Origin: Alphaproteobacteria bacterium
GTDB taxonomy: Bacteria > Pseudomonadota > Alphaproteobacteria > Sphingomonadales > Sphingomonadaceae
NCBI GenBank assembly: GCA_018970445.1
Contig: JAGWWF010000025.1
Span: forward strand, 1 to 47,846
Direction: 5' to 3'
DNA: 47,846 nucleotides
Shown: piece by piece, positions 32,298-40,370 of the stretch
How positions within the stretch are numbered: position 1 is the stretch's first letter
Layout of the letters: the number at the start of each line of letters is the position of its first letter
Made by a program: the position numbers and the translations under genes
The notes under the pieces: generated by a model
Databases searched by the model: none
What the model was told of the DNA's origin: nothing
Seen by the model: only the letters and a program-made list of their open reading frames with translations

Positions 32298-32374
32298 GGC
32301 AGCGTAGCTCAGTTGGTGAGAGCGCCGGATTCATAACCCGGAGGTCGGCAGTTCAAATCTGCCCGCTGCTACCA
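32298..32374 (+). tRNA. tRNA-Met (anticodon CAU), probably elongator
   Basis: The 77-base sequence folds as a cloverleaf with encoded CCA: acceptor GGCAGCG/CGCTGCT, D arm GCTC...GAGC, anticodon loop TTCATAA, variable loop AGGTC, T arm GGCAG-TTCAAAT-CTGCC. The first acceptor pair is G-U, not the C-A mismatch of an initiator, and the anticodon stem lacks the initiator GGG/CCC run. A CAU anticodon can also belong to the lysidine-modified tRNA-Ile2; I favour Met but cannot exclude that. The pair next to the anticodon loop reads A31-C39, a mismatch. Confidence 0.9.
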
Positions 32375-32482
32375 TCGCCCTGCATTTTCATCATCCGTTG
32401 CGACAGCCTGCGACGAGGATGAGGTGGCAATCCCGGCCCGCGCCCGCTAAGCCTGCGCCCAGAATTTCTGGGGAGAAGAGTG

Positions 32483-33442
32483 ATGTCGATTCCGGCTGCC
32501 TGGGCCAACCGCCTGTCCATTCCCGTCATCGGTTCGCCGCTGTTCATCATTTCGGTGCCGGAACTGGTGATCGCCCAGTGCAAGGCCGGGGTGATCGGCA
32601 GTTTTCCCAGCCTGAACGCCCGGCCGCTGGCCCAGTTCGAAGAATGGCTGCAACGGCTGAACAGCGAACTGGGCCCGGATGATGCGCCCTATGCCGTCAA
32701 CCTGATCGTCCACAAATCCAACGACCGGCTGATGGCCGATCTGGAATTGTGCGTGAAATACAAGGTGCCGATGATCATCACCTCGCTGGGCGCGCGCGAG
32801 GATGTGAACCAGGCCATCCACAGCTATGGCGGGATCGTCATGCACGACATCATCAACGACCGGTTCGCGCGCAAGGCGGTGGACAAGGGCGCCGATGGCC
32901 TGATCGCGGTGGCGGCCGGCGCCGGCGGCCATGCCGGCACCACCAGCCCGTTCGCGCTGATCCAGGAAATCCGCGAATGGTTCGATGGCCCGCTGGCGCT
33001 GTCCGGCTCCATTGCCACCGGCGATGCCGTGCTGGCCGCCCAGGCGATGGGGGCCGATTTCGGCTATATCGGCAGCGCCTTCATCGCCACCGAGGAAGCC
33101 CGCGCCGCGCAAGGCTACAAGGACATGATCGTCGACAGCGCTTCGTCGGACATTGTCTATTCCAACCTGTTCACCGGCGTGCACGGCAATTATCTGCGCC
33201 CGTCCATTGAAAAGGCCGGCATGGATCCCGACAATCTGCCCACCAGCGACCCTTCGGCGATGAACTTCGGCAGCGGCGGCAACACCGAAGCCAAGGCGTG
33301 GAAGGATATCTGGGGCTGCGGCCAGGGGATTGGCGCGGTCAAGCAGGTGCTGCCGGCCGCCGAGATGGTGGCGCGGCTGGTGCGGGAATATCATCAGGCC
33401 AGGGCGCGCATCGGTCTGGGTGCCGCCCTTGCAGCGGAGTGA
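32483..33442 (+). CDS. Nitronate monooxygenase / 2-nitropropane dioxygenase family flavoprotein
   Basis: A 319-residue FMN-dependent TIM-barrel enzyme. The start (NRLSIPVIGSPLFIIS), the FMN-phosphate region AGAGGHAGTTSPFALIQEI and ALSGSIATGDAVLAAQAMGADFGYIGSAFIAT match NPD-type nitronate monooxygenases, which detoxify alkyl nitronates such as propionate 3-nitronate. The family is broad and also includes enoyl-reductase-like proteins, so the substrate is an inference. The ATG at 32483 is preceded by GGGGAGAAG. A 37-residue membrane-peptide frame starts six bases after its stop. Confidence 0.9.
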   Translation: MSIPAAWANRLSIPVIGSPLFIISVPELVIAQCKAGVIGSFPSLNARPLAQFEEWLQRLNSELGPDDAPYAVNLIVHKSNDRLMADLELCVKYKVPMIITSLGAREDVNQAIHSYGGIVMHDIINDRFARKAVDKGADGLIAVAAGAGGHAGTTSPFALIQEIREWFDGPLALSGSIATGDAVLAAQAMGADFGYIGSAFIATEEARAAQGYKDMIVDSASSDIVYSNLFTGVHGNYLRPSIEKAGMDPDNLPTSDPSAMNFGSGGNTEAKAWKDIWGCGQGIGAVKQVLPAAEMVARLVREYHQARARIGLGAALAAE

Positions 33443-33447
33443 AGGCC

Positions 33448-33561
33448 ATGCCGGTTGAACTCAATGCCCGCACCCGGCTGATCTGGCTGGCCGGCGCCAT
33501 CGTGATGGGGCTGATGAGCCAGTGGTGCATGATGTTCGGGCCGTGCGGCGCGCCGATGTGA
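33448..33561 (+). CDS. Putative 37-residue membrane peptide downstream of the nitronate monooxygenase gene
   Basis: An intact frame starting MPVELNARTRLIWLAGAIVM and ending MFGPCGAPM. A short polar N-terminus with Arg residues is followed by one hydrophobic span (about 11-30, IWLAGAIVMGLMSQWCMMF) rich in Met, with two cysteines (in QWCMM and GPCGA). GTGAAGGCC precedes the ATG, a reasonable ribosome-binding site, and the gap to the previous gene is only five bases, as in an operon. I recognise no family. The Met/Cys content is unusual for such a short peptide. Confidence 0.5.
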   Translation: MPVELNARTRLIWLAGAIVMGLMSQWCMMFGPCGAPM

Positions 33562-33570
33562 CCGCCTGAC

Positions 33571-33670
33571 GATCCTCTCCCTGTGGCGAAGGTGCCCGCA
33601 GGGCGGAGGGGACGGCAAGAACCGAGCGCGGGCGGCACCCCTCCTGCGTTTCCCCCTCTGCAAGAGGATC
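33571..33670. repeat. Interspersed palindromic repeat, GATCCTC family
   Basis: A block of about 100 bases bounded by the inverted repeat GATCCTCT (33571-33578) / AGAGGATC (33663-33670), with an inner GGTGCC/GGCACC pair. Its left end is similar to those at 39603-39640 and, inverted, 46965-47007, sharing GATCCTCCCCCTCTGGGG and GGAGGTGCC-type cores. It fills the gap between the 37-residue peptide gene and secF, which converge on it. Confidence 0.7.
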
Positions 33671-33704
33671 ATGTTCACGCAGCGTCCTGTTCGGATTCAG
33701 TCGA

Positions 33705-34652
33705 TCAACCGATGCGTTCGGCACCGGCGGCGCGCTTGTCCTCCACCGGGGCGGTGCGGGGCTTCACGCCCAGGCTGATCAGCAGGGAAGAAGAGACAAA
33801 GATCGACGAATAGGTGCCCACCACGATGCCCAGCACCATGGCCGCGGTGAAGCCGAAGATCACTTCGGGGCCAAGCAGCAGCAGCGCCACCAGCGCGGCC
33901 AGCAGCGTCACCGAGGTCATCACCGTGCGCGGCAGGGTTTCGTTGACCGAAAGATCGATGATCTGTTTGATGTCCATCTGCCGGTATTTGCGCAGATTTT
34001 CGCGCACGCGATCATCGATGACCACCTTGTCGTTCAGGCTGTAACCGATGATGGTCAGCACGGCGGCGACGATGTTGAGATCGAATTCCAGCTGGGTGAG
34101 CGCGAAGAAGCCCAGTGTCACCACCACGTCGTGCACCAGCGCCACCACGGTGGAAACGCCGAAATACCATTCGAAGCGGAACCAGGTGAACACCGCGACG
34201 AACAGCATCGACAGGCCAACCGCCCACAGCCCATCCTTGATCAGTTCGCCCGACACCTTGCCCGACACGCTTTCGACGCGGGCGAATTTCACGCCGGCAT
34301 AGTCCTTTTCCAGCGCGGTGCGCACCTTGCCGACCACGCGCTGCACCGCGTTCTGATCGCCTTCGGGCAGCGGCAGGCGGATCAGGATCGTGGACGCATT
34401 GCCGAATTCCTGCAGGGCGCTGTCGCCCACGCCGATGCGGTCAACCCGTTCGCGCAGGCCATCGAGCGCCGGCGCTTCCGCAAATTCCACCTGCATGGTG
34501 AGCCCGCCGACGAAATCCACCCCCAGGTTGAGCCCGCGCACCGCCAGCAGCCCGGCCGCCCCGATGGTGAGCAGCAGGGTGAGCGCAAAGGCGATGAAGC
34601 GCAGTTTGACAAAGCCGATGTTGGTGTTGTCGGGAACAAGTTTCAAAGGCAT
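33705..34652 (-). CDS. secF: Protein translocase subunit SecF
   Basis: An RND-type accessory protein that uses the proton-motive force to complete protein export. The 315 residues hold six membrane spans: one near the N-terminus (about 14-34), a periplasmic domain (about 35-135) beginning GVDFVGGLTMQVEF, and five spans from about residue 140 including the conserved ALVHDVVVTLGFF and GYSLNDKVVIDDRVREN motifs. AAAGGAAACGGCC precedes the ATG. It follows secD after 18 bases. Confidence 0.97.
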   Translation of the reverse strand: MPLKLVPDNTNIGFVKLRFIAFALTLLLTIGAAGLLAVRGLNLGVDFVGGLTMQVEFAEAPALDGLRERVDRIGVGDSALQEFGNASTILIRLPLPEGDQNAVQRVVGKVRTALEKDYAGVKFARVESVSGKVSGELIKDGLWAVGLSMLFVAVFTWFRFEWYFGVSTVVALVHDVVVTLGFFALTQLEFDLNIVAAVLTIIGYSLNDKVVIDDRVRENLRKYRQMDIKQIIDLSVNETLPRTVMTSVTLLAALVALLLLGPEVIFGFTAAMVLGIVVGTYSSIFVSSSLLISLGVKPRTAPVEDKRAAGAERIG

Positions 34653-34670
34653 GGCCGTTTCCTTTCCCGA

Positions 34671-36266
34671 TCAGATGCTCAGGGACTGCGGGCGCGCACG
34701 CGCCACCCAGCCCGACACCATCAGCCGCACCAGCGTGACGGCGGTGAACACCGATGTGGCAATGCCGATGGAGAGCACCACGGCAAAACCCTTGATCGGG
34801 CCGGAGCCGAAGGCGAACATGATGATCGCCACGATGATGTTCAGGCTGTTGGCATCCCAGATGGTGCGGGTGGCTTCCTTGAAGCCGGTTTCGATGCTGG
34901 CCACCACGCCCCGGCCCTTGCGCTGTTCCTCGCGGATGCGTTCGTTGATCAGCACGTTGGCATCCACCGCCGCCCCGATGGTGAGCACCATGCCGGCAAT
35001 GCCCGGCAGGGTGAGGGTGAACCCGGCGGCCGACATGATGCCCAGGATCATGACGACGTTGAAGAACAGCGCCACCACGGCATAGACGCCGAAGCGGCCA
35101 TAGGTGAGGATCATCAGCAGCGCGACGGCGAGCACGGCGACGGTGGAGGCGATGGCACCGGCGCGGATCGAATCCGCCCCCAGATCGGGGCCGACGGTGC
35201 GTTCCTCCACCACCTTCAGCTCCACCGGCAGCTTGCCGGAGCGCAGCAGGATGGCCAGTTCATTGGCGCTCTGCACCGTGTAATTGCCCATGATGATGCC
35301 GCTGCCGCCCAGAATCGGCTCGTTGATGTTGGGGGCGGAAATCACCACGCCATCCAGGATGATGGCAAAGGGCCGGCCGACATTTTCGGTGGTGGCCTGG
35401 GCAAAGCGGCGGCCGCCGGTGCTGTCAAAGCGGAACGACACGGCCGGCGCGCCATTCTGATCGGTGGAAACCTGGGCATCGACCAGCTGGTCGCCGGAAA
35501 TGATCGCCCGGCGCTTCACCACCATCTGGCCGCCATCCTGCATCGGCAGGATCTGGCTGCCGGGGGGGGCGCGGCCCTCGCTCACTTCCTGTTGATCGGC
35601 GGTGACATCGGCCAGCTTGAATTCCAGCTTGGCGGTCTTGCCCAGCAGGGCCTTCAGCGCCTCCGGGTCCTGCAGGCCGGGCACCTGCACGACGATGCGG
35701 GTGGCGCCCTGGCGCACGATCGTGGGTTCGCGCGTGCCCAGTTCATCGATGCGTTTGCGGATCACCTCCACCGCCTGGGCCATGGCGCCATCAACCGCCG
35801 CGGCAATGCCGGCGGCGGTGGGGGTCAGCACGATCTGGCCGGGCACGGTCCCGCGCGCCACATCCACCTCGCGCGAGGCGCCCAGGCCCAGCGGCGCCGT
35901 CACCTTGTTCAATATCTGCAGGGCCTGATCGGCGCGGGCCAGATCATTCACCGAAAAGCGCAAGGCGTCGCCGGCCAGCGACAGGTCGCTGATGGCAATC
36001 GCCCCGCCTTCGGCCGCGCGAAGTTCGCCGCGAACGGTTTCCTCCAGCGCCTCCAGCTTGGCCTTTTCCACGTCGGTCGGCAGCGCTTCCAGCATCAGGT
36101 GCGAGCCGCCGCGCAGATCAAGGCCCAGCGGCAGCTGGCTTTTGGGCAGGCCATCGGGCAGGCCGGACAGCACCGACGGCGGCAGCGCGTTAGGCAGCGC
36201 CAGCAGCGCGCACAGGCCGATCGTCAGCCAGATCGACCAGATCTTCCACTTGGGAAAGTCGAGCAC
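34671..36266 (-). CDS. secD: Protein translocase subunit SecD
   Basis: Partner of SecF. The 531-residue protein has an N-terminal span (about 8-28), a large periplasmic region (about 40-340) with the conserved GLDLRGGSHLMLE, and five C-terminal spans with GVYAVVALFFNVVMILG and the GAAVDANVLINERIREE motif. It begins with GTG at 36266, three bases after the yajC stop. The start region (V/MLDFPKWKIWSIWLT) is typical of the alphaproteobacterial family. Confidence 0.97.
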   Translation of the reverse strand: MLDFPKWKIWSIWLTIGLCALLALPNALPPSVLSGLPDGLPKSQLPLGLDLRGGSHLMLEALPTDVEKAKLEALEETVRGELRAAEGGAIAISDLSLAGDALRFSVNDLARADQALQILNKVTAPLGLGASREVDVARGTVPGQIVLTPTAAGIAAAVDGAMAQAVEVIRKRIDELGTREPTIVRQGATRIVVQVPGLQDPEALKALLGKTAKLEFKLADVTADQQEVSEGRAPPGSQILPMQDGGQMVVKRRAIISGDQLVDAQVSTDQNGAPAVSFRFDSTGGRRFAQATTENVGRPFAIILDGVVISAPNINEPILGGSGIIMGNYTVQSANELAILLRSGKLPVELKVVEERTVGPDLGADSIRAGAIASTVAVLAVALLMILTYGRFGVYAVVALFFNVVMILGIMSAAGFTLTLPGIAGMVLTIGAAVDANVLINERIREEQRKGRGVVASIETGFKEATRTIWDANSLNIIVAIIMFAFGSGPIKGFAVVLSIGIATSVFTAVTLVRLMVSGWVARARPQSLSI

Positions 36267-36269
36267 GGC

Positions 36270-36614
36270 TTATTTCTCGTTCGCCGCGGCCGGCATCCCG
36301 CGCGGCTTCACATCGGCCAGCGTGGATTTCAGCACGACAAAGCGCACGTTCGGCCCGGCTTCCACCTCAACCTCGCTATCGGTCACGCGCACCGCCTTGC
36401 CGATGATGCCGCCGCCGGTGACAACATCATCACCCTTCTTCACCGCATCGACCATGGCGCGATGCTGCTTCACCCGCTGCTGTTGCGGGCGGATGATCAG
36501 GAAATAGAAAATGGCAAAGATCGCCAGATAGGGCAGGAAGCCGATCAGGGCGGCCGTGCCGCCAGCCGCCGCTGCGCCCCCGGTCGCCTGGGCATAGGCC
36601 GGGCTTGCAAACAT
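36270..36614 (-). CDS. yajC: YajC, Sec translocon accessory subunit
   Basis: A 114-residue single-span protein associated with SecDF. The span (about 24-42, LIGFLPYLAIFAIFYFLII) is followed directly by RPQQQRVKQHRAMVDAVKKGDDVVTGGGIIGKAVRV, the YajC hallmark (RPQQ...K...DxVVTxGGIxG). The ATG at 36614 gives MFASPAYAQ. First gene of the yajC-secD-secF operon, divergent from the DUF815 ATPase gene. Confidence 0.96.
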   Translation of the reverse strand: MFASPAYAQATGGAAAAGGTAALIGFLPYLAIFAIFYFLIIRPQQQRVKQHRAMVDAVKKGDDVVTGGGIIGKAVRVTDSEVEVEAGPNVRFVVLKSTLADVKPRGMPAAANEK

Positions 36615-36655
36615 CACTGTCTCGCTTTCAATCGCTGGAAACGGGTTCGACCCCG

Positions 36656-36684
36656 GCTCTAGCGGCTTGCACCGGGGCGTGCAA
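36656..36684 (-). promoter_or_regulatory. Candidate yajC-secDF promoter overlapping an 18-bp palindrome
   Basis: On the minus strand TTGCAC (36684-36679) and TAGAGC (36661-36656) lie 17 bases apart, with a start expected about 35 bases before the yajC ATG. The -35 box is one arm of the perfect inverted repeat TTGCAC-CGGGGC-GTGCAA (36667-36684), which could be an operator in this divergent intergenic region. Confidence 0.35.
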
Positions 36685-36730
36685 CCGCGCCGGATTCCCA
36701 TGGGCCGCGAAAGCGCATATCAGGTGCAGC

Positions 36731-37567
36731 ATGACCATCGACAAGACCCACCTGCTGCTGGATCGCATCGCGGCCGCCCTGGAACGCAGCGCACCGCCGC
36801 CGCCGCCGGCCGCCGATCCCGGCCATGGCCACTGGTTCGGCTGGGCCGCGGGCGGCCTGGTCGCCCTGCCCCCGGCGCGTGCCGTGCCGCTGGCCCTGTA
36901 TCAGGGCGTGGGCGCGCAGGCCGCGGCTTGCCTTGAGAACAGCCGCCGCCACGCCCTGGGACTGCCCGCCCATGATGTGCTGTTGTGGGGCGCGCGCGGC
37001 ATGGGCAAATCCAGCCTGGCGCGCAGCGTGGTGGCCGATCTGCTGGCCGGCGGGCACGATATCGCGCTGGTGCAGCTGATGCTGCCGGCGCTGGCCAGCC
37101 TGCCCGCGTTGTTTGCGGCCCTGGCCGGGGTGCGGCGGCCGTTCCTGGTGTTTCTGGATGATGTGTCGCTGGGCGCCGATGCGGCCGAATTGCACGCGCT
37201 GCGATCGCTGCTGGATGGCGGGGTGCAGGCCCGGCCCGACCATGTGCGCCTGATCGTCACCAGCAACCGCCGCCATCTGGTGCCGCGCAGCCTGGCAGAG
37301 AATGAGGCGAACGCCATCAACCCGCGCGATGTGGCCGATGATCATCTGGCGCTGGCCGATCGCTTTGGCCTGCGGCTGGGCTTTCACCCCTGCGATCAGG
37401 ATGATTATCTGGCGATGTGCGCGGCCTATGCCGGCCATCATGGCCTGGCCTTCGATGCGGCCGCCGCCCTGGCCTGGGCGGTGGCGCGCGGCGGCCGCTC
37501 CGGCCGGGTGGCCTGGCAGTTCACGGTGGAACAGGCCGGCGCACAGGGCGTGGCGCTGGCCGGCTGA
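36731..37567 (+). CDS. DUF815 family AAA+ ATPase
   Basis: A 278-residue AAA+ protein. Walker A is GARGMGKS (residues 87-94, Lys93), Walker B is FLVFLDDVSL, and LRLIVTSNRRHLVPRSLAEN resembles the sensor-1 and arginine-finger region seen in DUF815 proteins. DUF815 ATPases are widespread in proteobacteria without a defined function and commonly lie beside the secDF-yajC genes in alphaproteobacteria, as here (divergent). A long Ala-rich C-terminal helical region follows. The ATG at 36731 has only a weak ribosome-binding sequence (GGTGCAGC). Confidence 0.9.
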   Translation: MTIDKTHLLLDRIAAALERSAPPPPPAADPGHGHWFGWAAGGLVALPPARAVPLALYQGVGAQAAACLENSRRHALGLPAHDVLLWGARGMGKSSLARSVVADLLAGGHDIALVQLMLPALASLPALFAALAGVRRPFLVFLDDVSLGADAAELHALRSLLDGGVQARPDHVRLIVTSNRRHLVPRSLAENEANAINPRDVADDHLALADRFGLRLGFHPCDQDDYLAMCAAYAGHHGLAFDAAAALAWAVARGGRSGRVAWQFTVEQAGAQGVALAG

Positions 37568-37590
37568 CCCACTGCGACATCCGGCAATGG

Positions 37591-37618
37591 TTGCCGTTCG
37601 GCGCAGCCCTCCTATATT
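37591..37618 (+). promoter_or_regulatory. Promoter of sppA
   Basis: TTGCCG (37591-37596) and TATATT (37613-37618) are 16 bases apart; they match consensus at 4 and 5 of 6 positions. Transcription would start near 37625, leaving a leader of about 27 bases containing GAGG before the TTG start codon of sppA. Confidence 0.55.
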
Positions 37619-37651
37619 GCAGGCACATCTTCCCTATCGAGGCGACGTCGC

Positions 37652-39532
37652 TTGAAATTTCTCGGCACCCTGTGGCGCATTGTGGTCGGCATCAAGGATC
37701 TGCTGGTCTTGGCGCTGCTGGCGGTCTTCTTCATTGCCCTGTCGGCCGCGCTGTCGTCGGGCCGGGTGGCGCGCGTGCCCGATGGCGGCGCCCTGGTGGT
37801 GGCGCTGAACGGCGCCATTGTCGATCAGGCCGGCGAATCCAGCCCGTTCGATGCCGCCAGCGGCAATCTTCCCGCCGAAGTGCAGGCGCGCGATCTGGTG
37901 CGCGCCATCGATGCCGCCGCGGCCGACAATCGCATCAAGGCGCTGGTGCTGGAACTCGACGGCTTCATGGGCGCCGGCCAGGCCAATATCGATGCCGTGG
38001 TCGCCGCGCTGGAACGCTTCCGCAAATCGGGCAAGCCCATCCACGCCTGGGCCACCGCCTATACCGATGACAGCTGGCTGCTCGCCGCGCCGGCCACGCG
38101 CATCTGGGCCAATCCGCTGGGCGGGGTCATCCTCACCGGGCCGGGCGGCTCCAACCTCTATTTCGCCCGCGCGCTGGACAAGCTGAACATCGATGTCAAC
38201 GTCTTCCGCGTCGGCACCTACAAGAGCTTTGTCGAGCCTTACACCCGCGCCAGCGCCTCGCCCGAAGCCAAGGCCGCCGATCAGGCGCTGGTGAACAGCC
38301 TGTGGCAAAGCTGGCTGGGCGAAGCGCGCCGGCTGCGGCCCAGGGCCGACATTCCGGCCTATATCGCGCAACTGCCGCAGCGGCTGGGCCGCTTTGGCGG
38401 CGATGGCGCCCGCGCCGCGCAGGATGCCGGGCTGGTGGACCAGCTGGGCAGCCGCGACGATTTCGATGCCGCCATGGTCAAGCTGGTGGGTGATGATGAT
38501 CTGGCCGATTGGGGCCATTATGCCGGGGTGAGCCTGGAGGATTATCTGAACGCCATCGCCGGCCAGCAGGCGCGCGACGGCGATGCGGTGGGCGTCGTCT
38601 ATGTCACCGGCAACATCGTTGATGGCGAGGCCCCGCGCGGCACCGCCGGCAGCGCCACCATCCGCGCCGCGCTGGAAGAGGCGCTGGAGAAGAACGACGA
38701 CATCAAGGCGCTGGTGGTGCGGGTGGATTCGGGCGGCGGTTCGGTCACGGCCTCCGAGGAAATCCGCGCCGCGCTGCTGGCGGCCAGGGCCGATGGCCTG
38801 CCCGTGGTCGCCAGCTTCGGCCCGGTCGCGGCCAGCGGCGGTTACTGGGTGGGCACGGCGGCCGACGAAATCTATGCCCAGCCCTCCACCATCACCGGTT
38901 CGATCGGGGTGTTCGCCATCCTGCCCAGCTTCCCGCGCGCGCTCAACGAGATCGGCATCAATGCCGATGGCGTGAAGGCGACACCCTACAGCGGAGAGCC
39001 GGATGTGGTTGCCGGCCTGTCGCCAGAGGTTCGCCAGGTGCTGCAACTGGGGGTGGAGGATATCTACCGCCGCTTCCTGGGCGTGGTTTCCACCGCCCGC
39101 AAGCTGCCGGTGGCCGAGGTTGACCGCATCGCGCAAGGCCGGGTGTGGGCCGGCACCGAGGCGAAAACCCTGAAACTGGTGGACAAGTTCGGCACGCTGG
39201 ATGCCGCCATTGCCGCTGCCGCCGCCAAGGCCGGTATCAAGGGCCGCCCCCGCGTGATCGACATCGAAAAGCCGGTGCCGGAATGGCTCAAGGCACTGCA
39301 AAGCTTTGACCGGGCCGAAACCGGCGAGCAGGCGCGTGATCCCTGGGCCCGGCTGATGCAGGCCTCGCGCCTGCGCCTGGCGATGGCGGTGGCCGACATG
39401 GGCCGCATGGCCAGCGGCCGCAGCGCCACCATGCAGGCCGCCTGCGTGGAATGTGCTGTTGCCGGATCGCCGCGCCAGGCATCGGCGACGCAGGCCGAAA
39501 CCTGGCTGGCCCGCCTGATCGGCGCACAATAG
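37652..39532 (+). CDS. sppA: Signal peptide peptidase SppA, long form
   Basis: A membrane-bound serine protease that degrades cleaved signal peptides. The 626-residue length is that of the double-domain (67-kDa) type: an N-terminal membrane span (about 15-38) and two tandem ClpP-like peptidase S49 domains. The general-base lysine is Lys191 (VGTYKSFVEPY) in the first half and the nucleophile is Ser395 (PVAASGGYW) in the second, matching the split Ser-Lys dyad of the E. coli enzyme. The frame begins with TTG at 37652; GAGG eight bases upstream and a good promoter support it, and no ATG is available before the first conserved region. Confidence 0.95.
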   Translation: MKFLGTLWRIVVGIKDLLVLALLAVFFIALSAALSSGRVARVPDGGALVVALNGAIVDQAGESSPFDAASGNLPAEVQARDLVRAIDAAAADNRIKALVLELDGFMGAGQANIDAVVAALERFRKSGKPIHAWATAYTDDSWLLAAPATRIWANPLGGVILTGPGGSNLYFARALDKLNIDVNVFRVGTYKSFVEPYTRASASPEAKAADQALVNSLWQSWLGEARRLRPRADIPAYIAQLPQRLGRFGGDGARAAQDAGLVDQLGSRDDFDAAMVKLVGDDDLADWGHYAGVSLEDYLNAIAGQQARDGDAVGVVYVTGNIVDGEAPRGTAGSATIRAALEEALEKNDDIKALVVRVDSGGGSVTASEEIRAALLAARADGLPVVASFGPVAASGGYWVGTAADEIYAQPSTITGSIGVFAILPSFPRALNEIGINADGVKATPYSGEPDVVAGLSPEVRQVLQLGVEDIYRRFLGVVSTARKLPVAEVDRIAQGRVWAGTEAKTLKLVDKFGTLDAAIAAAAAKAGIKGRPRVIDIEKPVPEWLKALQSFDRAETGEQARDPWARLMQASRLRLAMAVADMGRMASGRSATMQAACVECAVAGSPRQASATQAETWLARLIGAQ

Positions 39533-39540
39533 CCATCATC

Positions 39541-39714
39541 CTGTCCCAGAGGGGGAGGTGCCGACCGCGCGTGAAGCCGGCGGTGGCGATGCAATCGAAT
39601 GAGATCCTCCCCCTCTGGGGGAGGTGCCGACCGCAGGGAGGCGCAAGGGGCCGCGCAGGACCGTGCTTGCCGGCCCCTTGCGCCCTGCGGGCAGCTCGCC
39701 CAGAGGGGGAGGAT
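39541..39714. repeat. Interspersed palindromic repeat cluster downstream of sppA
   Basis: The main unit (39604-39714) is bounded by a perfect 16-bp inverted repeat, ATCCTCCCCCTCTGGG (39604-39619) and CCCAGAGGGGGAGGAT (39699-39714). Inside it CGCAAGGGGCCG (39642-39653) pairs with CGGCCCCTTGCG (39671-39682). A partial direct copy of the left end, sharing GGGGGAGGTGCCGACCGC, precedes it at 39541-39571. The whole can form a very long hairpin between the converging sppA and TRIC-type genes. Confidence 0.85.
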
Positions 39715-39725
39715 GCTTGCCCCCG

Positions 39726-40370
39726 TCAATCGTCCCGATAGCCCGGCAGCTTCAACCCGGTGTGGATGGCCAGCGCCCTCAGGCCAAAGCCCGCCGCCGC
39801 CCCGGCCAGCCCGGCCGGCCAGGCCGCCACGCCCAGCAGGGTGAGGCCAACATACACCCCTGCCCCCAGCGCCGAGGCCGAGACATAGATTTCGCGGCGC
39901 AGCAGGATCGACGGTTCACCGGCCAGCAGATCGCGCACGATGCCGCCAAAGCTGGCCGACAGCACGCCCATCACCACCGCCGGCAGCGGCGGCACGCCCA
40001 GTTGCAGCGACTTGGCCGCGCCCAGCACCGAATAGGCGCCCAGACCCAAGGCATCGAACCACAACAGCGCGTTCAGCCGCCAGCGATCGGCGCGCAACAG
40101 CCACACGGCGGCAGCGGCCAGCAGGCAGACCGCCAGATAATCGGACCGGCCGACCCAGAACACCGGTGCCCCGATCAGCAGATCGCGCAGCGTGCCGCCG
40201 CCAATGCCGGTGACGGCAGCGAAGAAGGCGAAGGTGACGATCGTCTGTTTGATGCGCGCTGCGGCCAGCGCGCCGGACACGGCAAACACCGCGACACCCG
40301 CCATGTCGAGCGCGGCCAGCACCGGTTCGATCGGCACGGGAAGTGCCAAGGGACCAATCGGCGCTGCCAT
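39726..40370 (-). CDS. TRIC / UPF0126 family trimeric cation channel protein
   Basis: A 214-residue membrane protein made of two three-span repeats plus a final span. Each repeat carries the family signature, GIGGGTLRDLLIG in the first and ASFGGIVRDLLAG in the second. Prokaryotic TRIC proteins form trimeric potassium-type cation channels; older names are UPF0126/YicG. The ATG at 40370 shares its first base with the stop of the PepSY gene (TGATG), so the two are translationally coupled. The C-terminus ends ALAIHTGLKLPGYRDD. Confidence 0.9.
   Translation of the reverse strand: MAAPIGPLALPVPIEPVLAALDMAGVAVFAVSGALAAARIKQTIVTFAFFAAVTGIGGGTLRDLLIGAPVFWVGRSDYLAVCLLAAAAVWLLRADRWRLNALLWFDALGLGAYSVLGAAKSLQLGVPPLPAVVMGVLSASFGGIVRDLLAGEPSILLRREIYVSASALGAGVYVGLTLLGVAAWPAGLAGAAAGFGLRALAIHTGLKLPGYRDD

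Noticed and set aside
34131-36662. 843-codon plus-strand frame opposite secF and secD
   Set aside because: Antisense shadow of secDF with His/Gln/Arg-rich low-complexity sequence and no recognisable domain.
39541-39714. The repeat cluster as a CRISPR array or insertion sequence
   Set aside because: There are no regularly spaced direct repeats with unique spacers, no cas genes and no transposase frame; the units are inverted palindromes.
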